This document shows, one piece after another, positions 10,916 to 22,196 of a stretch of DNA of 64,000 nt. Position numbers and translations under genes: made by a program. Source of the stretch: Apiosordaria backusii (Eukaryota; Ascomycota; Sordariomycetes; Sordariales; Lasiosphaeriaceae); contig JAUKTV010000014.1 of assembly GCA_030549205.1 (NCBI GenBank), positions 930,001-994,000 of the forward strand, written 5' to 3'. The notes below the pieces were generated by a model, which ran no database searches, had not been told where the DNA came from, and saw only the letters and a list, made by a program, of their open reading frames with translations. Positions within the stretch are counted from its first letter, which is position 1, and every line of letters starts with the position of its first letter.

Positions 10916-13304
10916 ATGACCCCTGATAGCGTCCTTATTTCTGCTGCTCTGAATGTCTCCGTGGCGACTGCTCTTTTTTCTCAACCCCGCAACTCAGAAA
11001 TGACGACCCTTCGCCCCAAAACACCAGAAGATAACCCTTCATGCAATAAAGAGAGGAAATCAGACGGCAGTCCCTTACCAGAGGGTACGAAAAAGCCATG
11101 TGCAGGTGACAGTCCTTCACTCGAAAACACGACAAAATCAGATGATAGGCTCGCACCCGAAAATATGCAACGCACCTTTCTTGGTATCGACTGGATACCA
11201 TGTGGAAGTTGCCGTTCTGACGAAGCGGCATTTGGTTCTGGTGGAATAATTATTGCAGATTTACAAGGAACCTGTCGCTGGTGTCGGATCATTCGCAGTG
11301 GCCTAGAGCTGCATGGTGTTTTTGACAGGCCAGTTCTGGAATACCAATATCTCCCCATGCATGTCAAGAGTTTTGGCATTGGCAACTTTGAACGACTTGA
11401 AATTACCTGGCGTTCGTCTTACAGCTACTGGGAAAAACAACATTATTATTTTTTCCGTGACAGGTACCTATGTTTCAAGTCACCTCCCTCCTCCAAGCTT
11501 CTCCAAGAGATGACGCTATCTGTATCTCATATAGCTATCTCTGACATGTCTCCAACAGATCCAAGCCTTCGACTGTGTCTTCCGCTAATTATACCCCCAA
11601 TACGGTGGCACTCAATGCCATGTCCGCAGAAGCTCTGGAGCTAGCTTCCAAATGGCTTCGTAAATGCATGGATGAGCACCCAGAATGTCCATCAGCAAAC
11701 CCGAAATATTTTCCGAAACGAGTGGTGGATGTTGGACAGGATATACCACGTCTCATCGAAGAGCCTCATGTTGCAGTTGGGCCATATGTTGCTCTCAGCT
11801 ACTGTTGGGGGCCCGATCCGCACACGCAGCTCAAAACGAAATCAGACAACTTGGAGGCTCATAAACAAAGGATCCCGCTGTCTACCATGCCACTCACGCT
11901 TAAACACGCCATCCACGTCACCCGTCAACTCGGCTTTCAATATCTCTGGATTGACGCCCTTTGCATTATCCAGGATTCTACGCTTGACTGGGAGGAACAA
12001 GCCGCTCGGATGCAGGACATATATGAGGGTGCTGCTATTACTATAGCGGCAGATGCGGGAAGCAATAGCGCAGCGGGTTTATCATGCAGTGAAAACAGGT
12101 CGCTTCTTCATGGTAAACGCATCACTGGTGAGGAGCTCAGGGTGGCTGTCAGACCATATACAGGTCCTAGCCGGAAATACAGAGAGACACCAACGCACCA
12201 TCCACCACGTAGTCTCAAAGCCGAGGATCATGCAACTCTCAGAAACGGAAACTCAATATTGCAAGCACGGGCATGGGCTTTCCAGGAACAGATGCTGTCA
12301 AAGCGAGTCTTGCATTTCGGGGAGTTTGAGATGGGATGGGAGTGTGCTATTTGCACAAGGTGTGAATGCGGTGCTGACAATTGGACGAATTCTGGCAGCA
12401 ACAAAAAATATGGCACATATCAGTTTGGTGGTACGAGCCCTATTGGAAAGTCTGGCACCCAACTAAAACAGCTCGTCCAAGGCTGCACCAGGAAACGCTC
12501 AACGTACAAGTCGTCTGACACGCTTTCATGGAACTGGATACGAGCCATCCAAAACTATTCGAAGCGGGCCTTAACTGTACCCTCGGACAGGCTCCCAGCG
12601 CTCTCTGGACTTGCATCTAGGGCAGCTCACGCACACTCCGCAACCTATTTAGCAGGGTTGTGGACGGAAGACTTGGCTTTGGGTCTTTTATGGCGCAGGA
12701 GTGATGGGGGTGTAGGTACCCGACCAGCGGAATACATCGCGCCGAGTTGGTCTTGGGCTTCCATCCAAGGGGCTGGAGTCGACTGGGGGCTGGGCCTGTC
12801 AGCAAGAAGCTGGGTCACATTCGATTTGCAGGATGTCTCTTGCACGCCTCGAACAGCGGAGAACCCGTTCGGCGCAGTGACAGACGGGTAGGTGACGAGT
12901 TCCCTTATCGGCCCCTCTGTCTCAGGTTGTGCTCGGTTTACCTCTGCACAAGCGAGTTCAAGCCCAATTGTTAACGACTTTGTCATAGGTGGATTAAAGC
13001 TCGGTGCTTGACGTTACCGTTCTCGGTCACTTCAGATCACCAAATGGGTGACTTCTCGCATGTGAAGGGCCGGGTCAGCGCAACTTCCGATGTGAGTAGT
13101 TTGCAAGAGTTTGAGTGTGACCAAAGCTATATGATGGTTGAAGTGTATAACAACGGCCAGAGGCTTCGGGCTGCAGGCCTTCTTTTAAAACCATCAAGAC
13201 GGGTGCCTGGAGCATGGGAACGGGTGGGATACTATCAACGCAGGAATGATCATGGGGAACGGGAATATCCTAAGTGGAGCCTGAGAAGCATTACACTGGT
13301 CTAA
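10916..13304 (+). CDS. HET-domain protein (heterokaryon incompatibility type)
   Basis: Three exons (10916-11463, 11559-12887, 12989-13304) join in frame to 730 residues. The HET domain starts near residue 259 with YVALSYCWG, followed by LKHAIHVTRQLGFQYLWIDA and LCIIQD, then 'MQDIYEGAAITIAA', and later ARAWAFQEQMLSKRVLHFG. These are the three conserved HET blocks. The N-terminus holds a Cys pair (CGSC ... CRWC, residues ~98-125) seen in many HET proteins. HET domains trigger regulated cell death after nonself recognition in filamentous fungi; the partner is not visible. An in-frame ATG at 11000 is an alternative start that would drop 28 residues. No ankyrin, WD or NACHT module is present. Confidence 0.92.
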
Positions 13305-13814
13305 AACCGATCATCAGCTGAGGCTTCGAGATGATGTATATCGGTACCGTCTTAGGCGACATGTATAACACAGATTTCATAATCCCATCGAAGGTACCTA
13401 ACCTTCGGACCGTCATAATTTCAAAATTGCACAAATCTTAGCGAAGATAAGGATGTTGGTTCGCGAGAGGGGCAGTTCAAGGTCGTGGTCAGGATTACCA
13501 AATACGGGCAAGTTATTTCTTTTCACTTCGGTCTAGATTTAGCTCTCTGCACGCCCAAATCAAATGATGGATTCCGATCGATGGTCGTTTGTAAGAGAAT
13601 TGTCGACGTGGGCGTATCAGGGCCCGGGACTTGGAGTCATCCTGATCAAGGTGGGGTAGGTAGGCACTATCTTTCGTAGGGGCCGAAGACGGGACATGTC
13701 AGATGATATCAGAGCTCTTAAAATGGATTGACTCACAAACAGTATCTGAAACATCCCTCTATGCATATGGAAACCGTGGTTGCTTTCATAGATTATTGGA
13801 TAAGCTGATCGAGA
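13305..13814. other. Intergenic, no gene seen
   Basis: About 510 bp between the HET gene and the DUF3445 gene. No coding signal or repeat was recognised. Confidence 0.6.
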
Positions 13815-14965
13815 ATGTCTTTCTCAATTGGAGTGTTTGTGGTGGTGTTGCTCATCGCGACAACAGTTGCCGGGTGGCGACTCTCGGGCCGGTCCCCACC
13901 TCATCATCGGCCCGCATCATCGCATCCTCATCCGAGTCTTGACGACGAGAAGAGACAGAGAACCATCACCGAAAAGCCAACCAACGCACCTATTCACAAT
14001 GAAACCAAAATCGAACCCCTCCCGAACTTCTCATGGCAGGACACACCACCCCTCCAGCTCCGACCCTTCAAGCCAACATACCACATCACCATGGCCATCC
14101 AGGCCTCCTCCCCATCCGAACTGATCATCATGGACAAGAACTACCTCGACCGAGTCACCGCCCGGAAATCCACCCTTGCCTCCCACCCTGACATCGTCAA
14201 GGGGTACATCCCCTCCGGCATCGCCCCCCTCAGAGAACTCTACGCTTACCTTATGGGAACCTACCTCCCTACCCGCTACCCAACCATGTTCTCCCTCTCA
14301 GCCGATGGAACAACCCTCCACAACAAAATCACCTCCCTCTCCTCTCCAGTTTCCCCCACCAACCTCCCCCAGACGAACTCCTCTCCACACTCGCAACAAC
14401 AATAGAAGACGACATCTTCCTCCTCCTCCCGGACCCCCTCACCAACCTCCACCGCTGCGTAGCCTTCCTCTGCTGCCACCCCTCCGGCTTTGATCCATCC
14501 AGCAAACTCGGCAAAATCCTAGCTGACATCCACGGCCCCGTCCCTTCCTACAACAAAATCGGTGCCAGTATGGAAAAGTTCTTCTCCAAGCTTGAAGTAG
14601 GGAAGCCAGTCAAACGGATGAACTGGGGGATTCAAACTCATAAGGAACTGTACACGCCAAGTGGGAATCACATCCATGAGGATGAGGTTGGCAGCTTGAC
14701 GGAGGAGGACAGAGAGAATGTTGATGTCAGTCAGACGAGGTTGAGGGTTGAACTACAGACTCTGACCAGACTGCCGGAGACGAGGGGGGTGGTGTTTAGT
14801 TTTAAGACTTTTTTGTATGGGCTTGATGAGATTAAGAAGGAGGGGAAGGGAGAGGACCTGGCGGAGGCAGCCGAAGGGCTGAAGGGGGGGAATGCGAGGG
14901 GGATGTGGGTTTATAAGGGGGGTGTGAGGTGGGGGGAGAGGGTTTGTGAATATTTGAGGTCGTGA
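13815..14965 (+). CDS. DUF3445 / heme-dependent oxidative N-demethylase-like, frame broken
   Basis: Frame one (13815 to about 14345) starts with a membrane anchor (MSFSIGVFVVVLLIATTVAG) and runs through the family motifs 'HPDIVKGYIPSG' and YLPTRYPTMFSLSADGTTLH. A second frame continues at once with DELLSTLATTIEDDIFLLL, VAFLCCHPSGFDPSSKLGK, NWGIQTHKELYTPSGNHIHE, LQTLTRLPETRGVVFSFKT and GMWVYKGGVRWGERVCEYL, to the stop at 14963-14965. The two frames meet in a CT-rich run (about 14335-14350), leaving no room for an intron, so one base appears missing (or two extra). The family (PF11927) includes heme enzymes that remove methyl groups oxidatively from amines. This is either a recent pseudogene or a consensus error; everything else looks intact. 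Confidence 0.8.
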
Positions 14966-15076
14966 AGCGGTGGGATATAGGGGGGATGAAGATATCAGTG
15001 TGGGTCTATGTGCTGGAAGTTTTTAAATGGCATTTGAAGATCGTTCATTGGTACCTGACATGGTATCAAGTAAATA

Positions 15077-17091
15077 TTATGCCTCCTGAAAGTTTAACCC
15101 CTTAGTCTGTCCAGAATCGTAGAAAATTACCGCATAATAATGAATATTAAGCCACAATCTGCAAGCATTTTTCACCCCAAAAGCCGTCCTCATCGCCTCC
15201 GGCGCATCCTTTGGGTCCATGATCATACCAACACACTGCGGCACTGTCGCGTCCCAAAACATCTCATCACTCAACAGCTCATCCAGCTCCGCCGCCGTTG
15301 TGACCTTGCACCCCCTGACTTTTGGTTCCACATCCGGCGCAGAAGCCTTGAACAGAGCAGTATAATCCCACATGGGTACATCATTATACTTTGCATTCCA
15401 TCCACGAAAGTATCGCTCAATTGTGTACCTTTTTCCCTCACGTCAGCAACGGCACCTCCAGGGGCAGAACAAGGTTGGCGAAGACATACCCACAATTATT
15501 CAACACAAAAACCACCGGAACAATCCCATACCTCGTCAACATCGAGAAAGCCTGAACCGTAAGCTGCAGACTGCCCTCGCCTGTGACGAGAACCAAGCGC
15601 TTGGATTTCCCTGCCTCCTCCGCAGCAATAGCAGCGCCGGCAGCTGCCCCGGCTGCGTAGCCTCTGCTCCCGTAGACGGACTGCGTCCAGCCGTTACAAC
15701 CCGAAGGAAGCCGGGTGGCTGTGACCCCGACTTGGGCGGTGCCTATTTCTGTGATGACTAGATCGCCTGGGCGGAGATAGGAGGAGAGGCGGGGCCAAAG
15801 CCAGTCGTGCTCTATCTTGTTGCTTGCGGGAAGTGTGAGACTGCGATTGACCTCTAGGAAAGGTTCGATGGGCAGCTGGGCAAGAGGAGGGTGTGAAGAG
15901 AAGGCTGAGGTAAGCTTGGGGAGTACATGGTTGATTCTAGCATCGTGTTTGGTTTCGCCGATCTTGACAGAGAAACGCTGAAGATCGATGATGGTGCAGT
16001 GGTCGAGCTTTTCGGTGAAAATGCCCCTGAGAAACACTGTCAGCACTGACTCTATCTTCACAAGGCTACACAGCAACGTACGTGTTTTAGTCAGATGGGT
16101 AGTTCCCAAGCCACAGGATGCAATCTGCCTCTTGCACAACCCCGATAGCACTCCTCGGTCACGACCCTTTGCCAACATAGCAGCCTTGGTAATAAGGGCT
16201 CGTCTCATCAGCAATACCCTTCCCCAACCCAGTCACAAGGAACGGGATCTTGAGCGCTTGAATAAGAGGATCAGCATGATCTGCCCAACTGACCCTCGCA
16301 GCTCCGCCATCAACAATCAAGATTGGGGCTTTCGCTGATTCAAGCTGGCTGATTATCTCAGCCAAGGCCAGCGCCTCTGATTCCCGGGCGCTAGAGGGAA
16401 GGAAGCGAGTAATTTCAGCATCGAGATATTCACGCGACATCTTGGCGTAAGCGATATCTTCAGAGATGCCGATATATCCAGGTTTCGAGTGGAACATCAT
16501 TGCAGTCAGGACACGATCGATCTCGGCGGCAACGGTAGTAGGATCGTCGAGGACGGTAGTTGCGCAACACAATTCGGAAGAAATCCTCTGGTAATGGCTA
16601 TTAACGATGGTTGTCAGCTAGGTAATCAGGTCTTATCAGACCACCATGGATTGGTGAGGACATACTCAAACTTCCCATCTCCCAACCTGTGATGAAGAAT
16701 TTTGCCACTCTTCTGTGCTGGCGTCGTTGGATAGCCAACAATATGAAGCACGGGGACAAACTCGGAGTAGGAACCTCCCAGCCCACACAGGGCACTCAAC
16801 TCTCCTGGGCCAAATGTTGTCACTAGGGCCCCAACGCCATTGAGACGCGCATAGCCATCTACAGCGTAGGCACCCACAAGCTCGTTGGGTGCGCCAACCC
16901 AGGAGAGACCAAGAGGCTCGATGAGATCGAGGAGGGCGAGCTCAAAGTCTACAAGGCGCCAGTCAGTCGATATTCATGCATTTGGTACCTACCCGATATT
17001 GACACATACCGCCGGGAACCCCAAACACAGTCTCGATACCCAGATGCTTGAGCCGGAGGAAGAGGTATTCGCCAAGGAGGATCTCGGGCAT
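15077..17091 (-). pseudogene. Pyruvate/indolepyruvate decarboxylase-like, two in-frame stops
   Basis: Five exons on the minus strand (17091-17010, 16948-16666, 16597-16082, 16026-15490, 15428-15077) join in phase to 590 codons, normal for this ThDP family. Conserved parts: VFGVPGDFELALLDLIEPLG, PNELVGAYAVDGYAR (catalytic Glu), ILHHRLGDG (HH pair), 'ILWLGNYPSD', YGSRGYAAGAAAGAA, VFVLNNCGYTIERYFRGWN and YNDVPMWDYTALFKA. Two in-frame stops sit in exon 3: TGA at 16161-16159 after YVGKGS, and TAA at 16089-16087 where family members read F in SDFNT. No intron can remove them, because conserved residues lie between them. The cofactor motif reads GEGS instead of GDGS. The enzyme would decarboxylate 2-oxo acids in the cytosol. 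Intact introns and frame suggest recent inactivation; the C-terminal 30 residues look unlike the family. Confidence 0.85.
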
Positions 17092-17752
17092 TTTCGCGGG
17101 ATTATTGGGTGTAATTATGATTGGAATGCGAAGAGAGAAGTTTGTTTCTGAATGTTCAACTGATCTGAGTACACCTGGAATATTTGTTCACATTGAATAG
17201 TAAACATGAGAGAATGGTCATCCTGGACGACATGGCAGCGACATCAAATAGGCAGTACCCTCATAGGACCAGTGATCATCATTCAGCGACGACGTCATCG
17301 TCGTGATGAAGCAGTAACGTTTTGATGTCAGACGACACTGAGGTCGAGGTTTACGGAGTCGGCATGGAGGATGCCGGCGCCGGCGACTTCCTCGGTTGAG
17401 ACTTGTCGGTGTGCCCGGCAGGCGTTCGAGTAGATTGTCATATAAGCAGCAGGTTACACGACCGGTGCATGTTCGGTGCAAAGTCGGAGTTTCTGCCGAT
17501 GTATCACCTGTGTCTGCGTGGGCGCTGACTGAGACGCAAGGTTCAGTGATGAGCCAATTGCCAGCAAAGCTTGACGGAAGGCAAGACAACCTGAAGTCAC
17601 TCCCTTTAATTGAAGTGAAATAAAACAAGGGACAAAGCAGGGAAAAAACTTGAAAAAGCTCACCGGTGAGAAAGGGACGATTGGTCACAGCACAGAGGGT
17701 TCAAAGAATGCTCTCAATGTTATTTCATAGGTATTAGGTATTACTACTGTTT
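17092..17752. other. Intergenic, no gene seen
   Basis: Promoter side of the PDC-like gene and 3' side of the next minus-strand gene. An open minus-strand frame (17218-17688) is Cys/Arg/Ser-rich without family signal and was not called. Confidence 0.55.
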
Positions 17753-18709
17753 TCAAACACCCTCGCTGAGCACCTCCCACTGGTCCGATACACTCTCAGA
17801 TGTCGGCGTGAGTATAGAATAGCTGACGCTGTCGCTGCTCCTGCTTCCATTCTCGACCGCCACCATCACGAGAGCCCAACTATCCCCAAGATCCTCGGCC
17901 CCGACCCACTCCTCACTCGTCGCTGGAGAGGTGTCTCTGATCCTACCCTCCCCCTTCCTTCCCCTCTCACGGCCTCGCTTCCGCGGCTTCACCTGAATCT
18001 GATACTCCCACTGTCCTTCCCCCTTTACAATATCCTCAAACCCAAATCCAACCCTTTGCACCGCCTCGCAATCCCCAATCTCCCCCTCAACAGTCGGAGT
18101 CTGATTAGCCTCAAACTCCTCCATCATCCGCATCCACCAGTTCCCAAACACTCGCCTCCCATCCCTCTCATCCTCAAACGGCAACCTCCAGCTCTTATCC
18201 CCAGCAATGCGGCGCCTCTCTCGCAGATTCTCCTCCAGCATGGCCTTCCTCGCAGTCTCAGACAAATCCCTATTCTTGTCGTCGCAGTAATCACAGCAGT
18301 AGAATCCACTGACTCGGTGTTTGACCAGTTCCCGCAAAACAGGAATGTGATGCGGCTTCATCAACCAGCTCTGTCTCTTACCCAGCAGCTTCCCAGTGAT
18401 ATAAGGCGCGTTTGCCTTTTTGAGCCGCTGCGCGTCGATTTTGAGCTTGGGAAAGTTCCAGGAGCGGTCGAGGAAGACGTCCTGATAGTCGACAATGTGG
18501 CCTTCGACGCGGTAGAGATCTGATCGGCTGCGGCCGGGGAGGTTGGCGCGGATGGTGTGGCGCCCGTGGATCTTTTTGGGGTTGGGCTGGGCTGGTTTGG
18601 TTTGGTCGAAGGGGATGCTGGAAGGCTTTTTTGAGTTGGGGATGTGAGAGGAGAGTCTGGGGAGGTAGCGGGTCAGGGTGAGGGAGGTGAGGTGGTCGAT
18701 GTCTTCCAT
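17753..18709 (-). CDS. Uncharacterised protein, 318 residues
   Basis: A single open frame; the first in-frame ATG is at 18709 (MEDIDHLTSL). I do not recognise the family. Visible: a basic N-terminal half, a central WLMKPHHIPVLRELVKHRV segment followed by FYCCDYCDDKNRDL with two Cys pairs (possible zinc site), a KAMLEENLRERRRIAG helix, and an FGNWWMRMMEEFEA block. The C-terminus is acidic and Ser-rich. The long uninterrupted frame and the ordered Cys/His region argue that it is real. It is head-to-tail with the amidohydrolase upstream and the PDC-like gene downstream. Confidence 0.6.
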   Translation of the reverse strand: MEDIDHLTSLTLTRYLPRLSSHIPNSKKPSSIPFDQTKPAQPNPKKIHGRHTIRANLPGRSRSDLYRVEGHIVDYQDVFLDRSWNFPKLKIDAQRLKKANAPYITGKLLGKRQSWLMKPHHIPVLRELVKHRVSGFYCCDYCDDKNRDLSETARKAMLEENLRERRRIAGDKSWRLPFEDERDGRRVFGNWWMRMMEEFEANQTPTVEGEIGDCEAVQRVGFGFEDIVKGEGQWEYQIQVKPRKRGRERGRKGEGRIRDTSPATSEEWVGAEDLGDSWALVMVAVENGSRSSDSVSYSILTPTSESVSDQWEVLSEGV

Positions 18710-19244
18710 TTTGCTGTCAGGGCAGTTGGCGTACTGACTAATGAGTGTGGGTGGATGAATCGACGTTGGGTTGAATGGAGACACCTGAGGTGGCAAAACG
18801 ATGTTGATTTATACACTGCGACCAAGACACTGAAAAGTGAGGACATCACCATGTCTGGCACCCTCTTTTCGCAGAGCAAGCTCGAATTGGGATGGTGTGG
18901 TCTTGGTATAACACGCCATTGGCTAAATTCTTTCCAGCCTCTGGCAGTGGCCGTGATCGCTCAAACAGTCCTCAATTTCCCTGGCTTTACATCATGGGTG
19001 CGCGCAGCAGACGAATAAACAGGGACTGGACTGCTAAATGCAGGTGTTTAGATTGTATTCCCCGCAGTTAAACTATTGTCTCAAGGCCTATCGACTATTT
19101 TTGAAGCCTTGTCGACTACCTAGGTATCTTTCCAAGGCATGTTTAACATTTGAAAAGGCTCGTCTGACATTTTAAGCGACATAGTTACCACTTCAAAGGC
19201 GGACGTTACCTATGTACAACGCGTTGGGCACCCCTGTTGAGCTA
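18710..19244. other. Intergenic, no gene seen
   Basis: About 535 bp between two minus-strand genes. It should contain the promoter of the 318-residue protein and the 3' end of the amidohydrolase transcript. Nothing else was recognised. Confidence 0.6.
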
Positions 19245-20294
19245 TCAATGAATACAATCATGTCCCTCCCCGTCATCAACTTTGATGCGGAGCAATTTCT
19301 CTGCGTTTTTGTACGCAATCGCCTCCAGCTGCTCCTGGTTGACCAAGCCGCTTGCTTCGAGCTCCTTGAACCATGCCAAACCGACCTCCGTGCTCGTGAA
19401 GGGATAGTCAATACTGTAGAGGATGTGATCAATAGGAGTGTTGGCCAAAATACACCTCAAGGGGTCCAAGCTCCAAACACCACTCGTCGTGATCCAGATA
19501 TTTTCCCGATATACTGACGTGAAGTTTCTCTGGGGTGTACTCCATCTGCGGCTAAGTCTCTCGACTCGCTGCAGCATAAACGGTATCATCTCGCCCATGT
19601 GCCCAGCGATAATCTTCAACTTTGGCCTGCGATCAAACAACCCAGAGGCGAAGAGCCTCAAGACATGAAGACCGGTATCTGCATGCCATCCCCAACCACT
19701 GCTTCCCAGCGAGTTGGAAGCAATCTTGTCGAAGTTGCCTTCATATCGGGGAGCCATATCGTCACTCGGCCAGGTTGGATGTAGATACACCGGCACATCA
19801 AACTCTTCTGCAACTGCCCAAAAGGCATCGTACTCTTCCCCATCAAAATAGCCCCCCTTCCCGTCGTGGTTGTCAACCAGCGCACCCACGAACCCCAAGT
19901 CGGTAACCGCCCTTCGAAACTCTGCTGCCGCTTCTGCCGGTTCCGACATAGGAGCAGTAGCAAAGCCCGCCAATCTCCCTTTTGCTTCCTTGATAGCTTG
20001 ATAGACCTGATCGTTCGCTGCCCTGCTGTAGTTCACAGGGTAAGACCCTAACCCTGCTGCATGACTGACAACCTGCAGGGTTACGTTTCCCTTGTCCATG
20101 TCGGCAAATCGAAGGGACGATAAGTCTTCCAGCTTGTCCATGACACCGGGAACGAACTGCACTTGCTCTTTGAACAAGCCTTTCATAGCGTCTGGGGTGT
20201 CGGAGGACAAGTAGTGCTCCTCGAGGGTTATGAGTGGAGGCATCTTGGCCAAAATGGGATGGATGAAGAACGGAATAAGCTGTAAAAACTTCAT
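19245..20294 (-). CDS. Amidohydrolase-family decarboxylase (resorcylate/DHB type)
   Basis: An intronless frame of 349 residues. It matches the amidohydrolase_2 family of non-oxidative aromatic acid decarboxylases and ACMS decarboxylase. The EEHY motif near residue 25 replaces the usual E-x-H metal site, VDNHDGKGGYFDGEEYDAFW follows, then VYLHPTWPSDD (metal His), IIAGHMGEMIPFMLQRVERL (metal/catalytic His) and ILYSIDYPFTSTEVGLAWF (catalytic Asp). These enzymes remove CO2 from hydroxybenzoates such as gamma-resorcylate using a divalent metal. The first 17 residues (MKFLQLIPFFIHPILAK) resemble a secretion signal; family members often start at the internal ATG (20243, MPPLITLEEHY). It shares the 20.3-20.7 kb promoter region with the ribosomal gene. 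Confidence 0.88.
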   Translation of the reverse strand: MKFLQLIPFFIHPILAKMPPLITLEEHYLSSDTPDAMKGLFKEQVQFVPGVMDKLEDLSSLRFADMDKGNVTLQVVSHAAGLGSYPVNYSRAANDQVYQAIKEAKGRLAGFATAPMSEPAEAAAEFRRAVTDLGFVGALVDNHDGKGGYFDGEEYDAFWAVAEEFDVPVYLHPTWPSDDMAPRYEGNFDKIASNSLGSSGWGWHADTGLHVLRLFASGLFDRRPKLKIIAGHMGEMIPFMLQRVERLSRRWSTPQRNFTSVYRENIWITTSGVWSLDPLRCILANTPIDHILYSIDYPFTSTEVGLAWFKELEASGLVNQEQLEAIAYKNAEKLLRIKVDDGEGHDCIH

Positions 20295-20696
20295 GACTTT
20301 TGGAAGTACTGAGAAGAACTCACTGGACTGCTAACCAACACCTAGCCCAAAAGCTTATCCTTCCCCCTTTTTATACTCAAACAAAAATCCATGTCGTCAC
20401 CACCATGAACGACCGCAACTTCGCCATCCTCTCATCCGGTCTCAGAGAGAACACTTTGGTGTGTGGTCTCGGACCAAATCAAGGGTTAGGGTAACACATG
20501 TTCCACCCGAAGGCGCACGCACGTGATACGTGATCCTGACTCCCACCCAATCCCTGTCTCCGCCCCACCACCCTTCCAAACGCCCGGACCACCACCCAAA
20601 CCCTGTTGAACCTCGAACTTTACGATAATCGTCGTCGACGATCGGAAACGACGACCTCTTTGCATCGGCACAACACCCGAACGAACCACACAAGCC
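20295..20696. promoter_or_regulatory. Divergent promoter region
   Basis: About 400 bp between the starts of the minus-strand amidohydrolase and the plus-strand bL36m gene. It must hold both promoters. No motif could be assigned with confidence. Confidence 0.5.
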
Positions 20697-21167
20697 ATGG
20701 CGAGCCTCTCTGTCCTCGCGCGCTCGATGCGCACCCTCTCCCTGTCCTCCTCGACAACCGCCGCCCTCCGAACCGTCGCCCGCCCCAAGACTTCCCCCTC
20801 TGTCGCCACTAGATTCCAGACCCGGGCGTTGTCATCGCAGTCGCATGGGCTGTTTTGCTCTTGCTGCCGACCGAGGTTGTCGAAGATTGTCGGGCAGACT
20901 ACACAGACGGCGCCAACAACAAATGGAGCTGCTGTCAAGGCGGTGGGAGTGGCGGTTCAGCAGACGAGGGGGATGAAGGTTCACAGTTCCGTCAAGAAGA
21001 GGTGCGAGCATTGCAAGGTTTGTCTACTGCTGAGAGAGAGTGATGGGAGGGGAAACTATGGCTGACAGAGGAAATAGGTCGTGAGGAGGAAGGCGGGGAA
21101 GAGGCATCGGGGGTACATCTACATTATTTGCCCGGCGAACCCGAGGCATAAGCAGAGACAAGGTTAG
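20697..21167 (+). CDS. rtc6: Mitochondrial ribosomal protein bL36m
   Basis: Exons 20697-21017 and 21078-21167 give 136 residues. The last 43 residues are the bacterial-type L36 core: MKVHSSVKKRCEHCK before the intron, then VVRRKAGKRHRGYIYIICP and ANPRHKQRQG. The zinc ligands are C103, C106, C125 and H131. The preceding 90 residues are Arg/Ser/Thr-rich without acidic residues, as in a mitochondrial targeting sequence that is removed on import. The protein completes the large mitoribosomal subunit. The intron falls directly after the CEHCK zinc knuckle. Confidence 0.95.
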
Positions 21168-22196
21168 AGGGCTGTTGTGATGGGATTAGAATGGCAAGTG
21201 GAGGCTGTACGATATACCCGAGTTTGGGAGAGTCCTGCACAAATGGAAATGGAAACGGGTTGGCGCTGTACAAAACCTACATCTCACAGAGGGAATCAAT
21301 GGGCAGACATGGCACGAAGAATAGACCGGGTTACAGGGTCAAGGTAAACTTGTCTCTTTGCTTTACAGACCATCAATATACCTCTCCATGCTCTCCCATT
21401 CTGTCTTGCCTGTTGATAACAGGTAGCGAATGTGGTCCTTTGTAATGCGAGGTTAGCGCCGGGGTCGGTAAGCCTTGGGCAGTATGGGATGGGGATCTAA
21501 AAAGAGAGGAAAACAAACAAGGTCTGTAACGCCACGGTTCCTCTCAAACTCTTGCCGTGCAAAACGCCGTGTATCGGCTCGAGTGGATGGGTCCGCAATT
21601 CGGCGGGTGGCTCGGAGGATGTGTCTGTATAGTGACAAAACCCGGGCCCGTTGGACAAACTATTCACCCCCAAGATATCAGATTCGGAACCAACCATTTC
21701 AATTCTACAATGACTTCTACATACATGCTCCAAGCTCAACGTCGGCCCAAGCTTCGACCGCGGCGAGCCACCCGTCGCATATGTGCGGAAAACGGACCCC
21801 GCTGGGGCAAAAAAAGAGCGCATCAGCGGCGGGATTTTCAAGGAAATTCGAGATCAAGGAGACATTGAGCTCCAAACGGCCATCGGGTTGCTCAATGGGC
21901 CGTAGAAAGAGGTGATATCGAGATGTCGGGCGGTAAAATTTCGGCTGGCAAAAAACGTCATGCTCGCAGCGCCTTCAGTGAGCCCCACGCTGAGGCTCTG
22001 AGCTGCCGCGGTGCCAAGACAAATCCCGCAGCGCTCTGGAGAGCTCAGTTATGAGACGCGCCGCGACACGTCTTTTTCATGCACCTTGATGGAAATCTCA
22101 TTTTTGCGATATATCGAGAGTATCGCCAGCTCACTTCTCACTTCGAACGCACATCTTATCCTCTTCCTCTTTACATTGACCCTTGAAAGTCTTACA
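21168..22196. other. Intergenic, no gene seen
   Basis: About 1 kb downstream of bL36m. Open frames on both strands around 21.5-21.9 kb are mutual shadows without recognised motifs. The right end holds the promoter of the acetyltransferase gene. Confidence 0.55.

Noticed and set aside
15438..16214. Reading the PDC-like stops as an intron
   Set aside because: The interval between the stops encodes conserved residues (ILWLGNYPSD) at normal family spacing, so removing it would delete conserved sequence.
17218..17688. 156-codon minus frame
   Set aside because: Cys/Arg/Ser-rich without motif; probably the promoter of the PDC-like gene's neighbourhood.
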